Below are positions 1 to 13,148 of a stretch of DNA of 64,000 nucleotides, one piece after another. Made by a program: the position numbers and the translations under genes. Source of the stretch: Neckera pumila (taxonomy: Eukaryota > Streptophyta > Bryopsida > Hypnales > Neckeraceae). The notes below the pieces were generated by a model. The model made no database searches, had not been told where the DNA came from, and saw nothing but the letters and a program-made list of their open reading frames with translations. How positions within the stretch are numbered: the stretch's first letter is position 1; the number at the start of each line of letters is the position of its first letter. The stretch spans positions 29,463,282 through 29,527,281 of the forward strand of contig OZ018409.1 in assembly GCA_963969595.1 (NCBI GenBank), in the 5' to 3' direction.

Positions 1-556
1 AAATTCTAGGATGCATTTCTGAATGCAATTTTTCAACTTTTTCAGTTTTTTTTTTTTTCCAGGGTTTATATTACTTTCTAGAACAATCTCACCATTGGAA
101 TTAGTGCATTTTAATTCCATTCAAAATATATGAATATTTTAGATTTTCCTTCTATCTCGTATCTACTTCTATTTAACAATTTTTTAAAGAATGATAATTA
201 AGTTTTTTTGAACTTTTTTTTTTTCCTAGACTCTCAACTCAATTCCCCACTACAAACATTTAAAGCTCAAAACTCTGTAGTGCAAAGTTTTAAGTTAAAA
301 ATGTTCAAAGTCAAAAAATCTAGTCTTGCAATGTGCTGAAAAACTTGTTTTTTTCACTTTAAACGCAAATATCTTGCAATCTGTGCGGTCAAAAATTCTG
401 AAATTTTTTCCATACACTCTTATACTAGTAGGTATAAGATCCTACGGTTAGATGTGAAAAAAAAAACAATTTTCAAATTTTTTAACTTTTTACTATAGAA
501 ATGGCAGTTTTGAGTGTTTTTTGGCAAGAAAAGGGCCTCGGTCCTTTAGGGGTTAA
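1..556 (+). mobile_element. TTAA-bounded non-coding element, copy A (cut by window edge)
   Basis: The right end reads CTTTAGGGGTTAA (544-556). The interior shares blocks with four other copies in the window: a stretch before a 'gatcctacggtta' block, then an 'aaatggcagttttg' block. The left end lies outside the window. No coding potential is seen. It is placed in a family by comparison with the copies at 1745-2198, 32215-33145, 59630-60515 and 63156-63742. Confidence 0.6.
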
Positions 557-1225
557 TTTAAAATCTCAATGATTACAACATTTTAGAAATCCAATAATGG
601 AAAACATTGAAGAATTCTAATCGTGAATAATATTTGCAAAAAATCCAGTAATAGATAATATTTAAGGTGTTAGGTAATGGACAACATTTTTGAAAGACTA
701 TGAAAATTAAGGTTATAGATTTCAAAATACAATTGCATTAAGTTGATGCGAGTGCAGAGAGACCAGTTCAAATAAAAAAAGTCGGTGGCCCTTTTAGTCT
801 CACCAATGATATCAAAGTATTAAAAAGCGTGTACAAAAGCATCCAAAGCAAGTTATAAAGACCAGAAATTTTGCACTATGTATAGTCATCAATAGAGTGA
901 GAATTAGCTGCACCGTTGTCACAATCCGCTGCAAAACTCTTGGATCTCTTCAAAAATTTCAAGACTTAGATATACAAGGAGGTGCTTTAACAAAGTCCTA
1001 TGCTAAACTCTGAGCATAAATCGGTAATTGAAAAGACTTAGCGGGTCTATTGGCTATCTTTTTCCACAAAGGTTGAAGAATAGAATCCCTTAAAGATGAT
1101 GTAGTTACCTTTGAGTTGCATAATACCAAATAATAAAGATTTTTAGTTGACAACCAATTTTTATTTAGCAAGTTACAATTTACAATTCCAATGGAAAAGA
1201 ATGCATGTACAACTATTTCAAAGAC
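557..1225. other. Intergenic, no recognisable feature
   Basis: AT-rich sequence between a repeat end and the methyltransferase-like remnant. I see no gene, RNA or clear repeat here. Confidence 0.5.
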
Positions 1226-2432
1226 TTACATATAAAATAGATTTGTAGCTTGGATATCTGGTACTCTAGAATTTGAATCATCATCATTACCAGAGGTACT
1301 ACTTTCTTTGTCTACCCGTTGCTTCTTAGAAATGGAGCCTTCTTCCACAATGATAAGTGGCTGTAGAAGAGCATTGAAGATTGATGCATCTTCTTCAAAT
1401 GCCACTATATGACGACCAGACCTCCGACAAGCATGGATGGTGGAACCTATAACAGAATAAGTTGAAACAAAGCTTTAGATCATGAAGTGAAAGACTTTTC
1501 AAAATATAAATCCAAAACAAGAATTTAATCAATAAATTAGACATACTTGTAGCGGCAAAACAATCAAACACCACATCTCCGGATAGAGAAAAGGATTCTA
1601 TAAGGATTTGCATGGGACCAGGGGCTTTTTCTCGTGAACCACACCAAAGGACATTACCGTTCATTAGTTGTGACTCTTCAGTCACAACATTATGAAGAAC
1701 ATCACCTAAATCAACTGCATCTAAACCAGGTTGTTGGGAGTGACATTTTTCAATTCCATAATTAAATTCTTAACAATATCGTGTTTTGAATCATTCTCTA
1801 CTTTTTTCTATAACCTATTTTTTTCCTATATGTTGTACTATTCCAAATGATCTGAAATTTTTCAAGCATGTAGCCAACTTGCTTTGAAAAATGAATCCAA
1901 GGAATAACCACCATTTTGAACATTTTATCATTTAAATGTGACCTTGTGAAGTGCACCTACCCGTTTTTTCGCGGGGCCAAAAAAAGTTTTTTTTTTCAAT
2001 TCAAATGCTAATATTTTGCAATCTACAAATTGTAAAATTCTGAAATTTTTTCCATATATTCTCAAACAATATTACTACAAGATCCTATCGTTACATGTAC
2101 CCCAAAACATTTTTTTCCTAAAATCTGGTACTTGTACTAAAAATGGCAATTTTGAAGTGTTTTTGGTGAAAACATAGTCTCTAACCTTTAGGGGTTAAAG
2201 AATTGTGATCTTCATTGATTGCTTAGAAAGAAATGGAAATGACTATTGAAGATCTACACTAAATAGTGCAATTGGATTGCCTTGACAATTAGGTTTCTGT
2301 ACCTCAGAGAAGTTACCACATGTTACCTCATGACTTGTCCAGATGGAGGCACAAGCCATTCTCTGATCCCGAGATATGAATCAGTGTACCAACCTGTGTA
2401 GCACACATGTTTCTCCACATCCTTGCATCCTT
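1226..2432 (-). pseudogene. DNA N4/N6-methyltransferase-like gene remnant
   Basis: Read on the minus strand, three exon-like pieces are seen. The first, 2432-2327, codes for a GCKDVEKHVCYTGWYTDSYL-type segment and ends at a GT donor. The second is open from about 1745 to 1547 and contains CGSREKAPGPMQILIESFS followed by VVFDCFAATS. The third, 1446-1226, continues with STIHACRRSGRHIVAFEED and ends at a TAA. The VVFDCFAATSSTIHACRRSGRHIVAFEED segment looks like motif I of the beta-class N4/N6 DNA methyltransferase fold (usually D-x-F-x-G-x-G-T), but both glycines are replaced (FAATS). The catalytic DPPY/DPPF motif IV, which should lie upstream, is not found. A TTAA element (1745-2198) sits between the first two pieces, and their phases do not join cleanly. 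I infer a decayed, partial gene. It could alternatively be a 3' fragment of a divergent active gene. Plant N4-cytosine methyltransferases are known in bryophytes; a link to them is speculation. Confidence 0.5.
1745..2198 (+). mobile_element. TTAA-bounded non-coding element, copy B (left-truncated)
   Basis: The right end CTTTAGGGGTTAA is at 2186-2198. The interior matches the right half of the copy at 32215-33145 (blocks near 'ttgtactattccaaatgat', 'gatcctatcgttacatgt' and 'aaatggcaattttg'). The left half and left terminus are missing. It lies within the methyltransferase-like remnant. Confidence 0.6.
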
Positions 2433-2794
2433 CTACAGTAATTTGGATATTGATATAGTGTAGAATGTCAAGATATTAGTTTGAGGCAACCTAATTGCAC
2501 TATTAAGTGTAGTAGAGTTGAAGAAAATGTTCTAAGCAGCCAAAGGGAATGGGAATGAGAAAAGCTTTGGTAGATGTTGGAAGTTTTGGTTGATAGATGC
2601 ATACGTAAATTATATAGGTAGACATGTATGGGATTAGCTTACAATTATTGTACAATCAGTACAAGTACCTTTTTCAAGCAATAAAAGAGCCCATTTTTCA
2701 CCCACAAAAAACTATGTTATTTGCTATAAAGAAACTTATGCATTCAAATATACACAAATGTTCCAATTTTCTGATACTTAGAATGTGCTAAAAC
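2433..2794. other. Intergenic, nothing recognised
   Basis: Short AT-rich stretch between the methyltransferase remnant and the LINE. No exon or repeat terminus could be supported. Confidence 0.4.
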
Positions 2795-4618
2795 TTGAAT
2801 TACGGGACGGAGTTTGCATCTCAAGCAAGAGTATGTTGGGACGATTGCTGCCTCCCCAAGGAAGTGGGAGGGTTAAAGCTGTTTGACCCTGAGGTCTCCC
2901 TCACCACTCTACTGGCCAAATGGATTTTGTTTGCCATAGAACCAAGCATCACCAATCTAAAAATCCTCCTCAGGCACAGGATCAGTAGAATGAAACCTCA
3001 CCCTCAGTGCGGGTATTGATTCCCCTCTCAGGCATGGCTGATGATTCATAAACCTTCTGTGACGAGAGGGTACAGGATATGGAACCGGATTACAGGGGCA
3101 TGGAAGATAGTTGTCAAACATATAGACATCATTTCCCCAACAAACGCTGAGGAAGTCCTAACAACAAACCCATGGTGGTCTACAAGTTTTATAGGATCCA
3201 ACTTCAACTTCACAGCAAACCAGGCAAGGATTTTAACCCAAAGCGAGATGCCAACTTATGGGACTCTCAGGCCCGTGAATGTACCCTATGGGGAACGTTA
3301 TCAGACAAATTCCCTCTTTCTGGCTTGGAAGAACCTCACCGGAGATATCTCATTGCACATATTCCTCAAGACTAGATTCATCTTCTTACAAACCAGTATG
3401 AGCAAGTTCATGAGAAGGAGTGGATAGGGGTCTTCTCATCCTGGGAGGCATCCATACCTGACTTGATTTGGCAAAATGATAAGCCTCACAACCACATTTT
3501 ACTCAAGCAAATCCAAAGGATCGTACTTCCTAGGCACTTTCATAGAGCTACAATAGGAGAGTCGTCCATGCTCCTCACCTTAATTCAAGCTACCAATGCC
3601 TCGGTTAATCTTTTTGGATTCATCAGGAAAGTGCGAATCATCTGGATCTCCAAGGGCCGAACTAAGACTCCTTATTTTCTCTTTGTAGGAATTCTTCAAA
3701 CACTTACATTTGATCCAAGGAGATGGCGCTAGAGGGATGGCACAAACCTGATGGAATATCTTATTAATCATCATCGCACACCTAGGAGGACCATCCCATC
3801 CAAATGGTCGAGACACTTACCTATCACCTTTTTACCAAACTGGAAAGAATTATGGCACAGATCCAGATCATTGAAGAGGGCTACTTTTATGTGGTTAGTA
3901 TGGCACAACGCAGTTGCAGTTCACACTTGGAGAGCCAAGATTGCCCCAAGAATTGATACTCATTGCAATTGTTGTGATCTAGATACTGACGAGACGCTCC
4001 TACATAGATTCTACTCATGTCCACAAGTCCAAGAGGTTTGGGAATATGCCCAGTCCATTATTTATCATATTCGAGGGATACACCCTATACTAGGTCCCCA
4101 TGACCGTTTGGACTTTATCCAATGCATCTTTGGATCCGCCATGCCTCAAAAATTCAAGGCCCTTAGGATTATATGGACACTACTCAGAGGCTCCACTATT
4201 TAGATCATTTGGATCTTGCGTAATAGTAAAGTCTTCGCCCAGCATTCCTGGACGACGAAGCTCACGCACATCACTCTGTGGGAGGCACTACTCGATTCTG
4301 GTCGCGTTGCTTACCCTTAAAGCCCAATTAGGGGCGCATCTTCACCCCCTTAAAAGCGACAAAATTTGGTTAGATTTTAATCTCATTTGGCTTACTTCTC
4401 CCCTCATGGCTTCCATATCGTGTGGAACAAGAGAGGTCCTCCTCCTTGTCTTTTCCACTAGCTGTCCTTTTTCTTTTTTTCTTTTTGTTTTGTTTCCTGC
4501 TCTTATCTCTTCAGTGTCCAGCCGTCGAGGCTTGGCTGTAATGTATTGTGATTCTTTTTTTTAATGCAATGGCTTGTTCCATCTTTTCAAAAAAAGAAAT
4601 GAAAAAAAATTGAATTAC
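2795..4618 (+). mobile_element. 5'-truncated, decayed non-LTR retrotransposon (LINE) with target-site duplication
   Basis: The plus strand codes for fragments of the C-terminal half of a LINE reverse-transcriptase protein. At 2795-3019 there is a segment with CWDDCCLPKEVGGLKLFDPE, the W-D-x-C-x-PK-x-x-GGL pattern just after the RT domain. At 3751-4203 there is a zf-RVT-like zinc-binding domain (FMWLVWHN, then HCNCCDLDTDETLLHRFYSC). The reading frame changes between 3019 and 3463 and stops occur, so it is not functional. The 3' end is an A-rich tail (about 4589-4609). The 9-bp sequence TTGAATTAC flanks the element at 2795-2803 and 4610-4618 and fits a target-site duplication. Endonuclease, ORF1 and most of the RT are absent, as expected for 5' truncation. 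Confidence 0.85.
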
Positions 4619-4788
4619 AGATATTGGTCACTATTCATGCTTACAAAAAGTCCCAAATTAATGGATGGATCAAGGCTTATGTGCACCCTAATTCCACATA
4701 TGAAAAATGACCATTTTCTTATTAGGAGGACTTAATTTAAAGACCAAAATTCATAAGATGAAAAACTCATGCATTAGAAGTAAAATGA

Positions 4789-5025
4789 AGCCACGGGAGG
4801 GCTGTTTCAGGGCTGTTCACTATGTTGGGAATATTGCAGAGCTATTCTGAATATTTAAATAAAAAAATAAAAAATAAAAAATAAAAAATGAAAAAAATCA
4901 ATTAATTAATTAATATTATCTGACATGGTAGTTTTCCCGCCAAGTCAGCAGTCTAATTGTGCTGCTGATTTTTCAGTTGAATGGAGCTCCTAAGCTTGGA
5001 AACCTCTAGATAACTTATGGCCCTC
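4789..5025. mobile_element. Diverged MITE copy related to the elements at 17203 and 38827
   Basis: The block GGAGGGCTGTTTCAGGGCTG near 4796 resembles the 5' portion of the element at 38827-39123. An A-rich middle, a 'gacatggtag...aagtcagcag' block and a final 'ggagctcctaag' block follow in the same order. The termini are too eroded to define. Confidence 0.35.
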
Positions 5026-7603
5026 TGGAAGTATCATTTTTCTTCTAATGCTTTCATCTATGCCATGCATGAATTTTTGCCTTTTTCTTATATCACATTC
5101 TAATTGTGTAATCCCTAGCTACATCCATCTCCAACTTTGTTGGTCTTCATGAGGCTTGTGAATTTCAAATTAGCTTACATTAGGTAATTCCTTATACAAG
5201 GAGTCCATCATGGTGTCCGTGTAAGATTATTTTGGTGTTTTTTATCAAAATTTGTTGACAAACCATCAATTATTCATGAGTATTTTCTTATTGTTGAAGT
5301 ATATAGCTCTAAATCCACTGAAAGGTATAAAAAGTTCCACCCAAACTAAATAAAAGGAAAATCTGTGTTACTTTCTACAGAAGATCATAACTCGACACTC
5401 CCCTATTTTTTTCTAAGTCTAAAACTTTTATAACAGTGAAACATGCAATTTCTCTTGTTGATTCTAGTCTAAAGTTTAAATACCGTGATTTGTTGAATGG
5501 GTATAACTTGCCTACCTTACTTCACCACTCAAAATAATTGGATCATTTCTTTGCGACTTCAACAAACTTTATATTATGATTGAAGCCATTGTCTATTGAA
5601 ACCATCTTGGCTTCACTAAACAGATAATACGATCTGTGTAGTGTCTCAAGTTTGAACTGACCTATAAAATCATGAACTGCTAGAACTATCATCTTTCCTC
5701 AAGAAACTGAATAATACTCTTCAAGGTTTAATACTGCAACAATTGCTAATCCATCATTTGGACCACTTCTAGTCTCATTTTTAGTATCCATATTCATCCT
5801 AGGTTCTTGTTTTCTTCAATGTCAATAAGTGTCGCCTTTGCATCTTTGACCTCTTTATAATCTTGCACCTAATGTTCAAATTGCTAAGCATGTTCATGTG
5901 CACATTTGCTAGTGTGTGGCAAGTACAAAGGTATTTCATCAATGGCTAGTCATTTTAAGAGACTTTCTTTCAAGTGCTCTGTGGTAGGTTTTAGAGACTG
6001 ACTTTTAATATATAAAGGGTTTTGAATCTTTGATGATTTCACCAGTGTGGGAACTTTTGGAGGTTGGTTTAGTGTGTTGTGTGACAGTATAAGAATCCTT
6101 ATTGTTTTCTTAGTTTTGGGCACCGTGTGAAGGTATTGAAAATGGCTGTGATTTGGCTACTTTGTTTTGCCACAGGCCTCATTTTGTACACTTTTCTAGC
6201 TCTCTTGCTTTCTGAATTGCCATTAGAGTCTATTTGCTCATGGTTTGTAATCCTTGTTGACACTAAGTGCCATAAGGCATTTTCAAAACAAATGGTCCTG
6301 CAAATGCTTTACAAAAAAAGAACCATAGTTTAAAGGAGAGGAAACTCTTGTAGATTTTTAAGACTCTTCAAATGAAGAAAGTATTGCAAGACTTTTCATT
6401 GCAAGCAACTATAAAACTGCTAAGTAAAAAAATTCTCTATAATAGCTTTCACATAGACCAGAGATTGAGTCATTCAAGATCTCAAGAGTGTTGAGCACTC
6501 ATGGTTGAGAGCCAAAAAGATGCACAAAGTCAAAACTCTCAAATCTACCATTTCCATAATGTAAACTTCTCTTGATCTTCAAATTGTGAGATTACCATCA
6601 AATTGTCTCTTCATGTCACATCCTTAAGAAGCAAGTATAGAGATCTCAAATTTTTTGTTGTGTTTAATATAAGGTAAGTACAAATGGAAAATTAGTATAC
6701 CAATACAAGACTACTATGAATGTGGGTATAAATATTTGGTTCCAAACACCACATCCAACATGTGTGAAACTTTCAAGTAACTTCCTTCAAATAATATTCA
6801 TATTCATAGTTCTCTCCTTGAAATATTTATTCTGATTGATTGTAGCAAAAATACTAGATAACTAGAGAAGGGCCAAGGTGCTCCAATTTTTGGACATAAT
6901 CCTCTCACTTTGCTACATTGAAATTGGAAAAGAGGTGTCATCCCATCTTCCCCACTCTTTGAAAGAATTGTAGCTCTCCAAAATTAAGTAACAAGAGAAG
7001 ATAATGTCCAATACCAATTTCAAGCATGCCCATTCTCAAACTTCTATTTGTATAGGATTCTTTCAAAGTATTGCCAATATGACCTTACACCATCATTGTG
7101 GAATGTCTTCCACTTTAAGCATGGAATTTATGCCAATATGGTTCTAGCCTTCTAGTTAATAGTTTGAAGTTGATTTAAAGATGCACATCTGAAAAGCATT
7201 AAGGCTTCTTTAGAAATTTGACTTTGAAAATTCACACAAATTACAAATTCTTCACCAAAATATAATGATCTTTGAAAATCCATAATTTCCATTTGTCTAC
7301 AAGGAAAGACTCTATTTGTACTTTTGGCTTAACCTATGCACATCAGCTTTAATGAAGGTTTTAACATAGTTCTATTCAATACCTTGTGACCTGTGGCCTG
7401 TGACTGAAACCAAACAGCCAGTTACATTCACCTAAAGAAAAGACTACCCAAAAGTGTTGATCTTGGAATGATATAAAATAAACGTCCATATGTCATAGGA
7501 TGCCCCTAAACTATCTCACCAGGCTACGTTTCCAGATGCTACCAAGAATTATTCGAACCAGTATGCAAGCTAATACTAACTACACCCATATATCACACCT
7601 GGT
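5026..7603. other. Intergenic, AT-rich, no gene supported
   Basis: About 2.6 kb downstream of GET4. Only short chance reading frames occur (the longest is 68 codons at 6127-6333, without family resemblance). No RNA gene or clean transposon end was recognised. Confidence 0.5.
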
Positions 7604-10600
7604 TCAGCTGTCCATCGCAAACATCTGCAAAACAAGGGATTGAATCAGAGAGCCACAAGACTGGTTTTACAAGTCATTCAAGATTTTAATGTCACCAAAA
7701 TAGCATGCTATAGATTGTAATTTACTGTCACCAAAATGCAACTTATACCGGATGTAGAATCAACACTTGCAATTTGCCTTACTTACAATGAACCTAATCG
7801 CAAAATGTTTCACACATAATTTGTTAAATTGTACCGTAGGGATCACCGTCGAGAAGAATTTGTATGAATAACATTTGTTAAATTGTACCGCAGAGACCGC
7901 CGTCAAAGAAGAGTTTGAGTGAATTCGGTAATCACTTAACCCACGAAGGACGCTGAGGATTAAAAGCGTCCGATAAATGAATGTTAGGGAAACTTTAGAA
8001 ACGAAGAATGGAACCTATTATCTGATCACGTCTTTCCAGAGTCAAAATATGGGTCACTGAGGACGCTTCGAGGCCTGGGAAGGGGCTCAACTTCAAATGG
8101 AGTCTTGGCCTGGACCCAAGAAAAAATACCCACATTTGAGGCCAGGCCAAGACTCCATTTTGGGCTTGGTCCAAGATTTTCCCTCATAACTCTCGGGTTT
8201 AGAACCTTGTCGAAAGGGAAGTTAGGCCAAGATTTGTTCTAGGTCAATAAGAATCCCTCATTCTCTTGGCTCAACTTCCTTTGGGCCATTGTCTAAAGCA
8301 GCCCTCAATCAACAAGTGGCCAGCACAAGATTCAAATTGGTGTTCATCGATAGGTACACCACTACACAATGTATTATGAGTATACAAAGTAGTGAATCAT
8401 ACACGAACTAGAATAAACGGTGTAGCCAATACGGATGCACAGCCAATGCGGAAAAATGTACTGGAAACGTAGTAATAAAGGCAACGTGCGTAGAGAACTG
8501 GAGAACCGGCAGCTAGTGAAAGCTAGTGTAAGATGAACCGGGTTCATTTTTGGAGATTGCCGGTCCAAAATCAAAACTTCTGGCAAATTGCCGGTCTATA
8601 CTTCAGAAAAGTACCAAGGAATAGCCGAAGAATATCAATAAAAAATTGATTCATAATACAAAACTAAGGATGTTGGCTGGTTTGTCTACGGACACTGAAT
8701 ACAGGGTGTACATTGAGGCTCATAACAGAGTTCTAAAAGGATCAACCGAAAGTGAATGACAATAGAGTTTGAGTGAAATTAGATTGTTTGAGGAAATTTT
8801 AGTCAGCATCATAAAGATGATGTTCGAAATCATTCATGGAGATATCTCGCTGGGTTCAGAGTGATCATACACTGGCCTCCCTATGCATCATAGAGAGGCT
8901 TCGGTATGGTCACTCTGACTACAAGAAGATCTCCTCCCTAAGGATGATCCTCTTCTTTAAGGCTGCCGAAAAATTCTGGAAACACTGAGTAGCCATTAGG
9001 ATGGAAGTAACGGACTCACCTAGTGCAAATCAAAATTACATGAGTGAAACAATGAGCGCTGACAAGTTACAAACTAGTAAAGTGTAGATATCACACCTTC
9101 ATAAAATCTCCAAGCATGCCTTGCATGCCATTCCTCCGCGGGACATTATAAAAACGCTCCGCTATTTCGTCCAAGTACTGCATTTCCAAAGAAAAATGAG
9201 TCCAAACTATTAGAAAAGCTCAAGTACAATCCTTGCTGATGAGTTTCATCTTAGTTCCTGAGTCACATCAAACAACCATGCAATTTCTAATGATTTTGCA
9301 ACTTCTTAAGGCCGTTTTTTACAAATCACTCACACTATGCTGCTGAGAAAGGCAACAGTTCTGACTTGTTCCCTGTCTGTCATAATTCCACTGACTTTTA
9401 GGTGGTACTGAGTGGTTTCCATTACAATATAGCATTCATTTATAGTGGTTTTAGTCGTCGTTCTCAATACGATTCCAATGCACTCAAATATGTATTAATT
9501 GGATACTGTATAATTAGTTATGATTATTTGAAGTAATTATGATTATTTGTACTGTAGTTATGAATATTTGTAATCATGAGACTGACCTTGACCCACGAAT
9601 ATTACATCTACAATGTATCTCATGCAAGCATCTTTGACTGTCAAAGAACCTATCACAGAACCTAGAAGTATCTCATTTCTTGAAAGCCAAGGGTTAGTAT
9701 GACACTTGCATTGTAAATGAATAACTTTTCAACCCACAAGAAAGGGCCCCACGCAAATGATTCCCTAGCTTAGAAATGTCAACAAACTGGTAGACAATGT
9801 CGTATATAGTGTTATATGAAATAAAAAGGAAACCTGGATCATTGACTAATAAGACTAGTGAAGATACCTCATCTAGGGAAGGATCACGCTCGAGACTAGG
9901 CTTGTACTTTTGCCGTAGCATCCTGAACAATGGTAATGCATCCCTCTCCAGCCTGCAAACAAGAAAGAACATATACTTTAGGACATTCAATGGTGATAAT
10001 GCGAACTATAAAAGTTAAGAGGAATCCAAAAAAAGATGAAAAAATGAAAGAGACTAATTACAAGACACTGCGTAGAGACTACAATTGAATAGAAAACGTT
10101 CACATACGTTGACAGAAGAAACTTGACGAAGTGTAGGAGTGGTGAATCAGGAAATGCTTCCGAATTGTCGCTAAGTCTCTGCCTAACTGAATCCAATAGG
10201 CGATTGGCATCTCTCAGGTTGCCCAGCGACAAATATCTGCACAAGAGGGTAGCTCTTAATGAAAACGAGAGAAGGATCTTTAAATGCAATTATTAGGAAG
10301 TGCTGCAAAGGAAACTGTAGTGCCTGGGTTGCGCACTTACAGCAAAACGGCCCTTGCAATCACCAAATCCGCTTCACTAGGATAGCACTGCATTTTTACA
10401 ACACATCAACTGTTAAAAGGATTAACACTCGCTCCTTTTCTAAAGTAAAGCTTCAACCCTTAAATACTAAGCGGAACATACGTCCCTCTCATTTGATAAT
10501 AAACTTCCTAGAAGACATATTAGGTCTCTCCACACTCAAGAAACGAGTTAGCTTTCTAATAATGCTCTTTGCGGCACTAGTGCATGCTCTCTTGAATTAT

Positions 10601-13110
10601 GGGACGATCCAAAACCACAGGTACGTCGTACAAACCTATTGTACCTATTTTAAAGCCACGATTTTAACCTATCATACCAAATTCATGTTCTAAAATTGGG
10701 AATTATATTTTTGGTGAATCAGCAAAGTTATATGTCTCCAATTCACTTGGCAAAAATCCATGAAGATTTGTCATAGTTCAGGTGTAAGGATAATTTTTTC
10801 TCATCATGCTTAACATCTTTTTTAAATCAATATTCTAGGCTTTATAACATCTCAGTGTTATCCAAAACCTGGTAAGCGTTTCAGAAGAGAAAGGGCAAAG
10901 ACTCGTAGATAGGGAACGTTGCTGACAGATTGAGACTAGTGTAAAAGATCAAAAGCAACCAATGTAAGTACCCTGGAATGTAAGAAATCAATGACATATA
11001 TCAATAAGCAGTACCTTGCTCATACACTCAACAACGACTCTAGCGAAGGTCTCTGGTTCATTGCCACGAACAAAATGTTGAGATACTTTCAGCATTTCCT
11101 GCAGAAAAATATAAACGAAAAGTAAAGCAAAGATAACATGACAAGGAAAGGAACAATCCAAACCAACAAACTTCCTATCCATGAACCTAGTAAGCTTCTC
11201 AAGCACACATGCCTAAGACAGATCAAACACAAGAACCACAAGATCTTGTTCGGTTTACATACTGGGGCAGGAGACTCGGTCCACATATATACAGCAAGCA
11301 TGTCATGTAACTCTGGAGCACCTCTACTGAGCTCTCCAGACTCCATCGACCATCTGCGTAGAGAATAGTAGAGTCGAACCTCCATATTAGTCAACAGTCG
11401 AGGGTAAGAAAAACATGTGTAAACCAATAGTTTTTAATTGTTAATAAAATAATTCTTATACCCTTAACTATATTTGGCTCACAGCTGACACAAGTGGGGT
11501 ACAAAAAGACTACCCATTTTTGTGACGTAGCAAATAAATTTCTAATATCGTTGTTTAACCTTATAACACAGTAAACATTATCCAATAATATAGACGTATT
11601 AGCCGATAGTATTGAATTGTTAACAAGGCAGCCACTGTTAATTAAAACTCTGAATTTTCTTAATTCCACAACACCTTTAATTTTATCAAAACATTCATCT
11701 CCAATTTTCATCACATTATTCCCTAATTCAGGATTTAGCTTTATCCATACACTTGCGGGGTACAATAAGTCTATCCATTAACACGTAACTAATTCCTTCA
11801 TATTCTTTAACTCATAACGCAGTAACCATTATAAAGGCTCGACAGCAATGTGAGTGCATCATTGCAGCAGACAATGTGCTCACAGACATGAAATATTCGG
11901 GAAAAAGGAGAAGGAAATGGAATCAGACAAAGGTCTTGAATCTTTACTTTAGTGCTGCTCGCAAGAATGAAGTGCATCCCTCCACACGTGTTCTGGCAGC
12001 GACTGCGGCCTCAGAAAATTCTACTCCAGAGGGACTCGCTTCATTGCCGTCTTGAGAATTCGTCACCCGCGGATATGCGTTATAAATTGATCTTATTTGA
12101 TCTGAAAAATAACGAAATAGAAACCGACTTATCATTTCAACAAATAGCAGTTCTGAAATTTGATATTGCCGATTCATGAAACAACAACACGAAGAATCGC
12201 ATAAAGCTTGGAAAGTCATTAGACTTATCCCATAAGATGTGATAAGTAATGACATAAGTAAAGGTCCGTCATCCTTTATTGCCCCCACTTTGAAAGTGTG
12301 CAATCAATGCAATTGCTGTTATCATCCAAGTGTTGGACACAAAGCAACCAATAGAAACCAACAAAGGGGCAAATGTTTAAGCAACACTTGTCGGCAACGC
12401 ACTGAAATTTCTACATGACGGAATAATCAAGGACACACTTACCGATTGCCGATTTATCAAAGGGGACTTTGGCTACATTCATAGTCTGGATTAAAAGCAA
12501 ACCAAGCTCCGTCCCACAGGTAACCTGGAAGTAAATAGACATCAAATGACAAAACAAACCTCAAAATAACGTCTTTGAATGTAATTTATTGACGTGATTC
12601 AACAGACATAAACTTGAAATAAACAACCACAAAAGGACCAACGAGTCAAAGTATTATATAACGACCATTCATCATATCGTGCCAGTATTTGAATTCAGAT
12701 GGAACCAAATGTCATTAACAAGAATTCGTGAAGAACATTCCATATGTTGATCAAAATGGACGAAAGTAGTTCCCATATGACCTAATCCAAATGTCTAAGG
12801 AAAAAATGAGGCCTAATTTGGGCTTCTAAGTCCTTTAGGGTTTAAATCAATAAATATGAGCGGATTTATCAATCTAGGGGACTGTTAGCATCACTGAGCA
12901 AACAAGAGTAATCCATATCGCGAGAAGCGAATAGGTACCTGCCCGTGATTGAGCATCGCAATGGCGCCAGAAGCCAAGAGACTAATGGAATCACTGTACT
13001 TCTTCGCATGCAAATATCTAACCAAAACCAAACCAAACCAAGCAACAGAACTTCATTAGATATACATAAAAACACAACAATTCAGCGGCTCGCCTTCAAA
13101 TGAAACTATC

Positions 13111-13148
<38 letters not shown>

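Noticed and set aside
3580..3816. Minus-strand protein inside the LINE
   Set aside because: Antisense shadow of the decayed LINE coding region.
10259..10693. 144-codon plus-strand frame in the GET4 locus
   Set aside because: It lies antisense across GET4 exon 8 and introns and has no domain resemblance; a chance frame.
13112..13148. CRISPR-like spaced repeat
   Set aside because: It is a plain CAA microsatellite without spacers, in a plant intron.
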